Shown here in pieces: positions 57,367 to 64,000 of a DNA stretch of 64,000 bases. The stretch is from NCBI GenBank assembly GCA_948466335.1, contig CAOKAE010000005.1, positions 1-64,000 on the forward strand, written 5' to 3'. This DNA is from an uncultured Coriobacteriia bacterium. GTDB taxonomy: Bacteria > Actinomycetota > Coriobacteriia > Coriobacteriales > QAMH01. Made by a program: the position numbers and the translations under genes. The notes beneath the pieces are model-generated. The model did no database searches, was not told the origin of the DNA, and was given only the letters and a program-made list of their open reading frames with translations. The number at the start of each line of letters is the position of its first letter. Within the stretch, counting starts at the first letter, position 1.

Positions 57367-58143
57367 CTACTTGTGGTTGCCGAGGCCGCCCAGGGTGTAC
57401 ATGCACAGGGCGGTGGCCACCGTGCCGGCCGTCTCGGTGCGCAAGATCAGCTCGCCGAGCGAGACGATCTTGACGAAGCTCCCCAGGGCCTTGATCGCCT
57501 CGACCTCCTCGGCCGTGAGGCCACCCTCGGGACCGATGACGAGTGCGACATGGCTATCGATGTCGCAGCCCTCGAGCGCGTCTCCGACGGAAAGCGGCAT
57601 GCCATCGGCGCGCTTGTCCGCCTCTTCCCAGGCGATGACGACGCGGTCGTATTCGGCGAGCTCGCGACAGATGTCCTCGAGACCCGTCGGGTCATCGACG
57701 ACGGGCAGGATGTTGCGTCCCGACTGCTTGGCGGCCGAAAGCGCGATGCGGCGCCAGCGCTCGCCCTTGCGCCCGCGTTCGTCGACGGCGAGGCGCACGA
57801 CCGTGCGCGCGGAGAGGAAGGGGATGATGCGTCCGATGCCCAGCTCGGTGGTCTGGCGAATCGTCTGCCCCATGCGATCGCCCTTCGAGACGCCTTGCAC
57901 GAGCGTGAGGTCGGGTAGCTTCTCGAGAGGCATCTCCCGGATGCAGCGGCCCGTTACCTCGAACTCGTCGATGGTGATGACCTCGACTTCCCAGCATTTG
58001 ACGCCGGCGGCGACGGCGGCGATGTGCTCGCCTTCCTTGATGCGGCGCACCACGAGGTGGTGAAGCTCCTTATCGGAGAAGGGGAGGGTGACGATATCCC
58101 CTTCGGGCAGTTCGCCTTCCATGAAAAAACGAGGTATGGACAT
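57367..58143 (-). CDS. rsmE: 16S rRNA (uracil-1498-N3)-methyltransferase RsmE
   Basis: SPOUT methyltransferase with an N-terminal PUA-like domain (PRFFMEGEL...LHHLVVRRIKEGEHI). The C-terminal knot carries LVIGPEGGLTAEEVEAI and SLGELILRTETAGTVA. The ATG at 58143, 6 nt after GGGAG, gives 258 aa; an in-frame TTG two codons earlier is less likely. It forms an operon with mtaB. Confidence 0.95.
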   Translation of the reverse strand: MSIPRFFMEGELPEGDIVTLPFSDKELHHLVVRRIKEGEHIAAVAAGVKCWEVEVITIDEFEVTGRCIREMPLEKLPDLTLVQGVSKGDRMGQTIRQTTELGIGRIIPFLSARTVVRLAVDERGRKGERWRRIALSAAKQSGRNILPVVDDPTGLEDICRELAEYDRVVIAWEEADKRADGMPLSVGDALEGCDIDSHVALVIGPEGGLTAEEVEAIKALGSFVKIVSLGELILRTETAGTVATALCMYTLGGLGNHK

Positions 58144-58213
58144 GTGCAACTCCCATTGGCATGCGTGCGAAACGCACTTGCTGATTGGTATCCGGGGTAT
58201 CTAAACAGGTGTA

Positions 58214-58242
58214 TTGTAGCCGTTTTCAGGTCATGCTATAGT
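58214..58242 (+). promoter_or_regulatory. Promoter of tal-rho
   Basis: TTGTAG (58214-58219), a 17-bp spacer and TATAGT (58237-58242). The transcript has a leader of about 125 nt before the transaldolase GTG. Confidence 0.7.
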
Positions 58243-58373
58243 GACAGCGTCAAAAGGCGCGGTAAGCGTCTCGACTTTCCTTTTCACAGTCTCCCCGTTT
58301 GACATTTCGTTCCTTGCATGTCCCTGCTCAGGTTCTCGAACGGTGAAGACAATCAATGTACGGAGGAGCAACA

Positions 58374-59036
58374 GTGAAGTTTTTCCTGGATACTGCCGAC
58401 CTGTCCGAAATCGAGGAGGTGGCGTCGTGGGGAGCCCTTGCCGGCGTCACGACCAATCCGAGCCTCTATGCCCGCATCGGCGGCAAGCTCGAGGACTTCG
58501 AGGGCCATCTTGCCAAGATCTGCAATCTGGTCGACGGGCCCGTGAGCGGTGAGGTCACCGCCGAGGACCGCGAGGGCATGATCGAACAGGGCCGTTCCCT
58601 GGCGGCGTTGGCCGACAACATGGTCGTCAAGATTCCGGTCTGCGTCGAGGGCCTTGCCGCGACGCGCGTCCTTTCCGAGGAGGGCATCGACGTGAACATG
58701 ACGCTCGTGTTCACCGTACCCCAGGCCCTGCTGGCCGCCCGTGCCGGCGCACGCTACATCAGCCCCTTCGTGGGTCGTTTCGACGACATCGCCGAAGATG
58801 GCCTGGACCAGCTCGGGGATATCGTCACGGCCATCCAGAACTACGACTTCGGCCACCCGGTCGAGATCATCGCGGCTTCCATCCGCTCTGCCAACCACGT
58901 GACGCAGGCGGCCCTCATGGGCGCCGACATCGCGACCGTTCCCTATGGCGCGATGAAGAAGTGCGTGTATCACCCCCTTACCGAACAGGGACTCGAGAAG
59001 TTCAAGGCCGACTGGGAAAAGGTTGAGAACGCATGA
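58374..59036 (+). CDS. Transaldolase / fructose-6-phosphate aldolase family protein
   Basis: A 220-aa class I aldolase of the short (TalC/Fsa) subfamily: MKFFLDTADLSEIEEV, GVTTNPSL (24-31), and the Schiff-base Lys86 in VVKIPV. Such proteins interconvert fructose-6-phosphate, erythrose-4-phosphate and sedoheptulose-7-phosphate or cleave fructose-6-phosphate. Transaldolase activity fits with rpiB in the pentose phosphate pathway. GTG 58374 follows GGAGGA. It overlaps rho by 4 bp. Confidence 0.93.
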   Translation: MKFFLDTADLSEIEEVASWGALAGVTTNPSLYARIGGKLEDFEGHLAKICNLVDGPVSGEVTAEDREGMIEQGRSLAALADNMVVKIPVCVEGLAATRVLSEEGIDVNMTLVFTVPQALLAARAGARYISPFVGRFDDIAEDGLDQLGDIVTAIQNYDFGHPVEIIAASIRSANHVTQAALMGADIATVPYGAMKKCVYHPLTEQGLEKFKADWEKVENA

Positions 59037-60925
59037 GTGAAGATACCGTAGCAAACGCCGAGGCTGGCGAGGAGAAGCCCGCGGCAAAGAAGACCACACG
59101 CAAGCCCGCCGCCAAGAAGACCACGGCAACAAAGAGCACAACCGCCAAGAAGTCGACGACTGCCGCCAAGAAGACCACGACGCGCAAGACGACGACCCGC
59201 AAGACCGCCGCGAAGAAGGCCGATGAGGCGCAGGAGGCCGTGGTCGTCACCGAGGAGCAGCTCTCCCTCGTCGACGTGCCCGAGCAGGTACCTGCAGACA
59301 ACGGTGCAGAGCCGGAACACGAGAAGAAGCCGGTGCGCAGGCGCAGGACCACCAAGAAGGCCGAGGAGTCCGAGAAGGCAGCCGAGGCCGAGCAGAAGCA
59401 GGACGCCGGGAAGCCCGAGGAGCCGGCGAAGGCCGAAGAGTCCGATGCGACCGCGAAGGACGAGGCAAAGCCCCAAGACAAGGCCGAGGAGCCGTCGCAG
59501 GCAAGCGCCGAAGAACCTGCCGCATCCGATGCCCCGGCGGCCACGGAAGGATCCGAGGACGCCGAGAGTGGCGAGCAACGCGAGGGCAAGCGCAACAGGC
59601 GCCGCAACCGCCGCAGCCGCAACAACCACCAGCGCAAGGAGATCGTGCCGTCCGCCACGCGTGACGAGCTCGCCCTGCTCGAGGACGACGAGCTCACCGC
59701 CAAGGCGTTCGAGCTGGGAGTGGACGCCGCCGAATACGGCGAACGGGATGACCTCGTCTCGGCCGTCTACGACGCGCTGCTCCAGGCCGAGGGCTTCGTC
59801 ATGGTCGAGGGCATACTCGACCTGCTGCCCGACGGCTATGGCTTCATCCGCACCGACGGCTACCTTCCGGGCGAGCATGACGCCTACGTGGGCGTGAGCA
59901 CGGTGCGCCGCCAGGGTCTGCGCAAGGGCGACTACATCACCGGTCGCGTGCGTCCGCCGCGCGAAAACGAGAAGTACCCCGCGCTCAACACCATCGTCAC
60001 CCTCAACGACGAGCCGTACCAAGGCCCCACCCATCGCGTGAAGTTCGCGAACCTCACGCCGGTCTATCCCGACGAACGTCTCATCATGGAGCACGGCAAG
60101 GACACGCTCACCGCCCGTTCCATCGACCTGGTCGCGCCCATCGGCAAGGGCCAGCGTGGCCTCATCGTCTCGCCGCCCAAGGCCGGCAAGACCACGGTCC
60201 TCAAGGACATCGCGGCCGCCATCAGCGCCAACAACCCCGAGGTGCACCTCATGTGCCTGCTCGTGGACGAGCGTCCCGAGGAAGTCACCGACATGGAGCG
60301 CAGCATCAACGGCGAGGTCATCTCCTCGACCTTCGACATGCCCTGCGAAAACCACATCGCCGTGGCCGAGCTCGTCATCGAGCGCGCCAAGCGACTCGTG
60401 GAAAACGGCCAGGACGTCGTCATCCTGCTGGATTCCATCACGCGCCTCGCGCGCGCCTACAACCTCGGTCAGCCCGCTTCCGGTCGCATCCTCTCCGGTG
60501 GCGTCGACTCCACGGCGCTGTACCCGCCCAAGAAGTTCCTCGGCGCGGCGCGCAATATCGAGGACGGCGGCTCGCTCACCATTCTGGGTACCGCCCTGGT
60601 GGATACGGGCTCGAAGATGGACGAGGTCATCTTCGAGGAGTTCAAGGGCACGGGCAACATGGAGCTCAAGCTCGACCGCACCTTGGCGGACAAGCGCATC
60701 TTCCCCGCCATCGATCCGGTCACGTCCGGCACGCGCAAGGAGGAACTGCTCATCGATCCGCAGGAGGCACCGCTCATCTGGGGCGTGCGCAGCCTGCTCG
60801 CCAACATGAACAACACCGAGCGCGCCATGAAGATGCTCGTCTCCTCGCTCAAGGCCACCGAGACCAACCGCGAGTTCCTCGTGAAGTCGGCCCGCAAGGC
60901 GTCCAAGGCAGCGCAGAGCCTCTAG
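59033..60925 (+). CDS. rho: Transcription termination factor Rho with long N-terminal insert
   Basis: Hexameric RNA helicase that ends transcription. The 630-aa protein starts with about 200 residues of low-complexity sequence: a Lys/Thr/Ala stretch (AAKKTTRKPAAKKTT...) then Glu/Ala and an Arg/Asn-rich patch (KRNRRRNRRSRNN). The normal Rho follows: RNA-binding cold-shock fold (GILDLLPDGYGFIRT), P-loop PPKAGKTT (381-388), and the Q and R loops. Such inserts are typical of high-GC Gram-positives and bind RNA. Confidence 0.96.
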   Translation: MSEDTVANAEAGEEKPAAKKTTRKPAAKKTTATKSTTAKKSTTAAKKTTTRKTTTRKTAAKKADEAQEAVVVTEEQLSLVDVPEQVPADNGAEPEHEKKPVRRRRTTKKAEESEKAAEAEQKQDAGKPEEPAKAEESDATAKDEAKPQDKAEEPSQASAEEPAASDAPAATEGSEDAESGEQREGKRNRRRNRRSRNNHQRKEIVPSATRDELALLEDDELTAKAFELGVDAAEYGERDDLVSAVYDALLQAEGFVMVEGILDLLPDGYGFIRTDGYLPGEHDAYVGVSTVRRQGLRKGDYITGRVRPPRENEKYPALNTIVTLNDEPYQGPTHRVKFANLTPVYPDERLIMEHGKDTLTARSIDLVAPIGKGQRGLIVSPPKAGKTTVLKDIAAAISANNPEVHLMCLLVDERPEEVTDMERSINGEVISSTFDMPCENHIAVAELVIERAKRLVENGQDVVILLDSITRLARAYNLGQPASGRILSGGVDSTALYPPKKFLGAARNIEDGGSLTILGTALVDTGSKMDEVIFEEFKGTGNMELKLDRTLADKRIFPAIDPVTSGTRKEELLIDPQEAPLIWGVRSLLANMNNTERAMKMLVSSLKATETNREFLVKSARKASKAAQSL

Positions 60926-60950
60926 ACCTGCACGCAAGCTATGCAATGAC

Positions 60951-60985
60951 AACGCCCCGGTTTCCTTGAGCCGGGGCGTTTTCGT
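60951..60985 (+). terminator. Terminator of tal-rho
   Basis: A perfect 10-bp stem AACGCCCCGG/CCGGGGCGTT (60951-60960 and 60971-60980) followed by TTCGTTT. The gene for Rho thus ends with an intrinsic terminator. Confidence 0.85.
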
Positions 60986-61084
60986 TTGCTGAAAAAAGAC
61001 TGGCTAAGCGGCGTAGGTGCTGGTATCATATTCCGGACTGTTTCAAGCCTTGGTCGGAAACTAAGGCATAAAGAAGGAGCAACA

Positions 61085-61609
61085 ATGAAACCCGATATCC
61101 ATCCCGATTACGTCGAGTGCACGGTGCGCTGCAGCTGCGGTAACACCTTCAAGACCCATTCGACCAAGTCCGAGCTCGTCGTCGACCTCTGCAACGAGTG
61201 CCACCCGTTCTTCACGGGTCAGCAGAAGTTCGTCGACACCGGCGGACGTGTCCAGCGCTTCTCCAACAAGTTCGGTTCCGCTGCCGATCAGCTCAAGGAG
61301 CGCAAGGCCGCCGAGAAGGCCGCCAAGCAGGCCGCTGCTGCCGAGGCCGCTGCCAAGGCCGCCGAGGAGCGCGCTGCCAAGCAGGCCGCCAAGGAAGAGC
61401 GTGCCAAGAAGTACGCCGAGAAGGCTGCTCGCGACGCCGAGAAGGCCGAGAAGGAAGCCGCCGCTGCCGAGGACGAGGCCAAGGAAGAGGAGTCTGTGTC
61501 CGAGGTCGCCGAGGCTGCTGCCGAGGCCGCTGAGGCCGAGCAGGCCACTGCCGAGGCTAACGAGGAGGCCGCTGCCGAGGTCGCCGCTGCCGAGGAGAGC
61601 GCCGAGTAA
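61085..61609 (+). CDS. rpmE: 50S ribosomal protein L31 with long Ala/Glu helical tail
   Basis: Residues 1 to about 68 are zinc-type L31 ([24 protein letters not shown]) with ligands Cys16, Cys18, Cys36 and Cys39. Residues about 70-174 are an Ala/Glu/Lys-rich segment expected to form a long charged helix. Normal L31 is about 70 aa. ATG 61085 follows AGGAG. It is monocistronic with its own terminator. The order rho-rpmE is widely conserved. Confidence 0.95.
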   Translation: MKPDIHPDYVECTVRCSCGNTFKTHSTKSELVVDLCNECHPFFTGQQKFVDTGGRVQRFSNKFGSAADQLKERKAAEKAAKQAAAAEAAAKAAEERAAKQAAKEERAKKYAEKAARDAEKAEKEAAAAEDEAKEEESVSEVAEAAAEAAEAEQATAEANEEAAAEVAAAEESAE

Positions 61610-61634
61610 TCTTGCGCAACATCATGCGATGCGA

Positions 61635-61663
61635 AGAGCCGCCCATCGGGCGGCTCTTTTTTC
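61635..61663 (+). terminator. Terminator of rpmE
   Basis: A perfect 10-bp stem AGAGCCGCCC/GGGCGGCTCT (61635-61644 and 61648-61657), 3-nt loop and a T-run. Confidence 0.92.
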
Positions 61664-61753
61664 AGGTGCACGGGGAACGTTCCTGAAGCCACCTTCGCCT
61701 CCCGAAAGAGGCTACTATGTAAGGGTGCAACGGGAAACGCAAGGGAGCGTGTC

Positions 61754-62398
61754 ATGGCATTCGACTTCAAGAAGGGATACAAGGAGCTCTATCTGCCCAA
61801 ACGCAAGCCGGCAATCGTCGAGGTGCCTCCTGCGACCTTCGTGGCCGTGCGCGGCTGCGGGGACCCCAACGAGGAAGATGGTGCCTACAAACAGGCCATA
61901 GGCGTCCTGTATGCGGTCGCCTACACGGTGAAGATGTCCAAGATGGGCGACCATCGCATGGATGGCTACTTCGACTTCGTGGTGCCGCCGCTCGAGGGCT
62001 TCTGGTGGCAACCCGGCGTGGAGGGCTTCGACTACGGCAACAAGGCGTCGTTCGAATGGATATCGGCCATCCGCTTGCCCGAGTTCGTCACGGCCGATGA
62101 GCTCGACTGGGCCAAGGGCGAGGCATCGCGCAAAAAGGGCATCGACACCGCCAACGCCGAATTGCTCCGCATCGACGAGGGCCTGTGTGTCCAGGCCCTG
62201 CACCTCGGCCCGTACGATGACGAGCCCGCCACGGTCGCGCTCATGGACGCTCTCATCGCCGAGGAGGGCTACGAGAACGACATGTCCGATACGGACGAGG
62301 GCAGGCATCACCACGAGATCTACCTTTCGGATGCCCGCCGGGTCGATCCTGCCAAGTGGAAGACGGTGGTGCGCCATCCCATCAGGACGATGGGATAG
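61754..62398 (+). CDS. GyrI-like small-molecule-binding domain protein
   Basis: A 214-aa stand-alone SHS2/GyrI-like effector-binding domain protein, similar in layout to proteins that bind hydrophobic drugs (KGYKELYLPKRKPAIVEVPPATFVAVRGCGDPNEE, then YDDEPATVALMDALIAEEGY and HHEIYLSDARRVDPAKWKTVVRHPI). No HTH is present. Its own ribosome binding site (AAGGGAG) is seen, and it is convergent with the YbaK gene. The ligand is unknown. Confidence 0.8.
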   Translation: MAFDFKKGYKELYLPKRKPAIVEVPPATFVAVRGCGDPNEEDGAYKQAIGVLYAVAYTVKMSKMGDHRMDGYFDFVVPPLEGFWWQPGVEGFDYGNKASFEWISAIRLPEFVTADELDWAKGEASRKKGIDTANAELLRIDEGLCVQALHLGPYDDEPATVALMDALIAEEGYENDMSDTDEGRHHHEIYLSDARRVDPAKWKTVVRHPIRTMG

Positions 62399-62441
62399 GC
62401 GGCGGTCTGAGACTAGACAACTCGCGAACGCGAGAGCATCG

Positions 62442-62918
62442 TCATCTGGTCTCGGGTAGCTTGCAGACGTCCACCCATTTGCTGTTGGGCGTGATCGTCT
62501 CGAGCTCCTCTGGTGTCAGCGCGATGGCGCTGTTGGAGCTTCCGCAAGCTGGATAGATCACGTCGAAACGGCGCAGGGAATCGTCGAGGTAGACGTCGCA
62601 TTCCTCGTTCACGCCGAAGGGACACACGCCGCCGACACCGTGGCCGATGCGCTCCTCCGCCTCGTCAGCCGCGAGCATCTTCGCCTTGCGCCCGAAGCGC
62701 TCCTTGAACTTGGGGTTGGCGATGCGGGCGTCCCCAGCACATACGATGAGTGTCACGCGCTCTCCCATGTCGAACGACAGCGTCTTGGCGATGCGTGCGG
62801 GCTCGCAGCCCACTGCCTCCGCGGCCAACTCGACGGTGGCGCTCGAGCTGTCGAACTCCATTACGTCGGCGTCGCGTCCATACTGCGCGAGATGCGCTTT
62901 TGCTCGTTCGAGGGACAT
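62442..62918 (-). CDS. YbaK/EbsC family aminoacyl-tRNA deacylase
   Basis: A 158-aa YbaK-fold protein that hydrolyses mischarged Cys- or Ala-tRNA. Family features are VGCEPARIAKTLSF (the substrate lysine), VVxxGD-like VCAGDARIANPKFKERFG, and GGVCPFGV. The ATG at 62918 follows AAAGGAG. It has the same fold as the insertion in ProS at 18226. Confidence 0.92.
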   Translation of the reverse strand: MSLERAKAHLAQYGRDADVMEFDSSSATVELAAEAVGCEPARIAKTLSFDMGERVTLIVCAGDARIANPKFKERFGRKAKMLAADEAEERIGHGVGGVCPFGVNEECDVYLDDSLRRFDVIYPACGSSNSAIALTPEELETITPNSKWVDVCKLPETR

Positions 62919-62957
62919 GGGATCTCCTTTCTGACATTGAAGAATTTATAGCATTGC

Positions 62958-63575
62958 CTAGTATTTCGCACCAAGCCAGATGTCATCGTCGCATATGGCA
63001 TCCATGAGCCACGGTCCGTGCTTGGCGATATTGCCAACCCAGGACAGCACGCCTCTTGTCCAACGGGCTAAGGCGACGAACTCCACAGAATTGTCGAGAA
63101 CGGTAACCTCGTCGCACAGGCTGATGACGCGGGAGAGATTGCGTAGGGATGCAGCATAGCGACGACGCACGGCTTTTTCATCTATGGGATGTCCGCCCAT
63201 GGATACTCGATAGGCTATACGCTCAAGAGCGAGCTGGGGAGAGGCAACGCCAACGTAGTAGAGCACAATGCGGAAGCCGCTTTCGCGGGCACGTTGAATG
63301 GTCTTGATGCAAGAGCGACCCGTCAGAGTAGTTTCCTGATTGAAGCTCTTGTGTTGTGAGAGACAAGCATCGATGCGACGAAGCGCCTCGCGGCCGGCTT
63401 GAAATTGATCGCCGCCTGAATGCGGATCACCCTTGTTTTCAACTACGATTTCATCGGAGTTTACGCGTATGAGCGAATGTGGCACGTCTGGGTCTTTCCA
63501 GAAATTGGTATGGTAGAACGTCGATTTTCCGGCTCCGTTCACACCGGCAAAGACGATATACACGGGCCGTTTCAT
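62958..63575 (-). CDS. Zeta-toxin-like P-loop kinase
   Basis: A 205-aa protein with the Walker A GVNGAGKST starting near residue 11 (VYIVFAGVNGAGKSTFY), the Asp/Glu after strand 2 (VNSDEIV), QETTLTGRS, and the YYVGVASPQLALERIAYRVSMGGH region seen in zeta toxin family ATPases. Zeta toxins phosphorylate UDP-N-acetylglucosamine, but relatives can have other substrates. The ATG overlaps the stop of the HTH gene (TGATG), so the two are coupled. Confidence 0.85.
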   Translation of the reverse strand: MKRPVYIVFAGVNGAGKSTFYHTNFWKDPDVPHSLIRVNSDEIVVENKGDPHSGGDQFQAGREALRRIDACLSQHKSFNQETTLTGRSCIKTIQRARESGFRIVLYYVGVASPQLALERIAYRVSMGGHPIDEKAVRRRYAASLRNLSRVISLCDEVTVLDNSVEFVALARWTRGVLSWVGNIAKHGPWLMDAICDDDIWLGAKY

Positions 63576-63961
63576 CAATACACGCCAGACTTCACGAGCT
63601 CGGCTTGCCGCTGCTGCAGGAAGAAATCTGTCATGGCCATGTAAAAGCTAGCTTCCTCTTTACTCTTGGCCTGTGCCATCATTTCACTGGTGGGAAGATG
63701 TCGAAACAGTTTGCGGCATTCTTCGTACAGTTCATGAAGCGATCCGACATCTACATTTTGTTGGGGGCTCTTATCTTCGGAGCTGCTTGCTCTGGGGCGC
63801 CCGGAGCGAGGTCGTTGCGACAGACGTTGCAAGACATCTTCTTCATGAAGTATCCAGGCGCGACCGCTTTTGGTCGCCATGAGCTGCCCCGATTTGATGA
63901 GAGCGCGCACGCGGGCAGTGCTGACTCCCAGTAGTTCTGCACTTTCGGATACTGATAGCAT
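63575..63961 (-). CDS. HTH (excisionase-type) protein, probable antitoxin or regulator of the zeta-like gene
   Basis: A 128-aa protein with an N-terminal MerR/excisionase-like helix-turn-helix (SVSESAELLGVSTARVRALIKSGQL...GRAWILHEEDVLQRL, about 3-47), a linker rich in Ser/Arg/Pro, and a helical C-terminal domain (SLHELYEECRKLF...QQRQAELVKSG) that probably contacts the toxin. The ATG at 63961 follows AGGGAG. A palindrome in its promoter region suggests autoregulation. Confidence 0.8.
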   Translation of the reverse strand: MLSVSESAELLGVSTARVRALIKSGQLMATKSGRAWILHEEDVLQRLSQRPRSGRPRASSSEDKSPQQNVDVGSLHELYEECRKLFRHLPTSEMMAQAKSKEEASFYMAMTDFFLQQRQAELVKSGVY

Positions 63962-63979
63962 GAGGACTCCCTTTAAAAC

Positions 63980-63997
63980 TATTGCGCTATCGCAATA
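63980..63997. promoter_or_regulatory. Putative operator of the HTH-zeta operon
   Basis: A perfect inverted repeat TATTGCG/CGCAATA around CTAT, centred 27 bp upstream of the HTH start codon. Its position near the expected promoter fits binding by the HTH protein. The window ends 3 bp later, so the full promoter is not visible. Confidence 0.6.
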
Positions 63998-64000
63998 ATA

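Overview
The window is a gene-dense, high-GC chromosomal segment made almost entirely of core genes. The likely source is an anaerobic Gram-positive actinobacterium of the Coriobacteriia type. This is an inference from several signs: high G+C with GC-rich third codon positions; a Rho factor with a long Lys/Ala/Glu N-terminal insert; ribosomal proteins S16 and L31 with Ala/Glu-rich tails; TrmFO; PEP synthase with its DUF299 regulator; FakA/FakB; and many GTG/TTG starts. I see no rRNA or tRNA gene, CRISPR array, prophage or insertion sequence with a transposase. No gene-free stretch exceeds 300 bases; the longest are 26559-26850 and 17988-18225.

Layout. 96-1645: thiD-thiE on the minus strand behind a candidate thiamine-pyrophosphate (TPP) riboswitch. 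1724-3671: rpsB-tsf. 3794-6591: gltX converging on an ATP-grasp enzyme. 6805-9909: yraN-comM-dprA (DNA uptake and recombination). 10017-12621: a 45-aa ORF, trmFO, and a Xer recombinase whose 3' end has been overwritten by a palindromic element. 12679-19962: rpmB, a coiled-coil protein, hisS, aspS, a LysR regulator, a 56-aa ORF, proS. 20086-22622: rpsP-khpA-rimM-trmD-lepB. 22670-29238: glyQS, then ppsR and ppsA. 29389-36045: an MGMT-like protein, then asp23-fakA-fakB-recG-rsmD-coaD. 36235-46419: a long operon, carboxyltransferase/BCCP fusion-accC-asp23-nusB-xseB-dxs-tlyA-nadK-recN-tsaC. It follows the Bacillus accB-accC-yqhY-nusB-folD-xseA-xseB-ispA-dxs-tlyA-ppnK-argR-recN order with folD, xseA, ispA and argR missing. 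46631-48831: rpiB-glyA-dCMP deaminase. 49006-55962: a complete F-type ATP synthase operon. 56062-58143: rsmE-mtaB on the minus strand. 58374-61609: transaldolase-rho and rpmE. 61754-64000: a GyrI-like protein, a YbaK deacylase, and an HTH/zeta-kinase pair that looks like a toxin-antitoxin module with a palindromic operator.

The main unusual points are these. (1) The AccB position of the conserved acc-nusB-recN operon holds a carboxyltransferase fused to a complete AccB-like biotin carrier. In the middle of the fusion lies a strong Shine-Dalgarno followed by an in-frame GTG that would release a free 154-aa BCCP. (2) A family of short intergenic palindromes (TGAGACAA stems, mostly a 13-nt spacer) sits close to stop codons, and one copy has replaced the end of xerC. 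(3) There are two long hairpin elements of 110 and 165 bp. (4) The ATP synthase b subunit begins with a signal peptide. (5) The HTH/zeta pair lies at the right edge.
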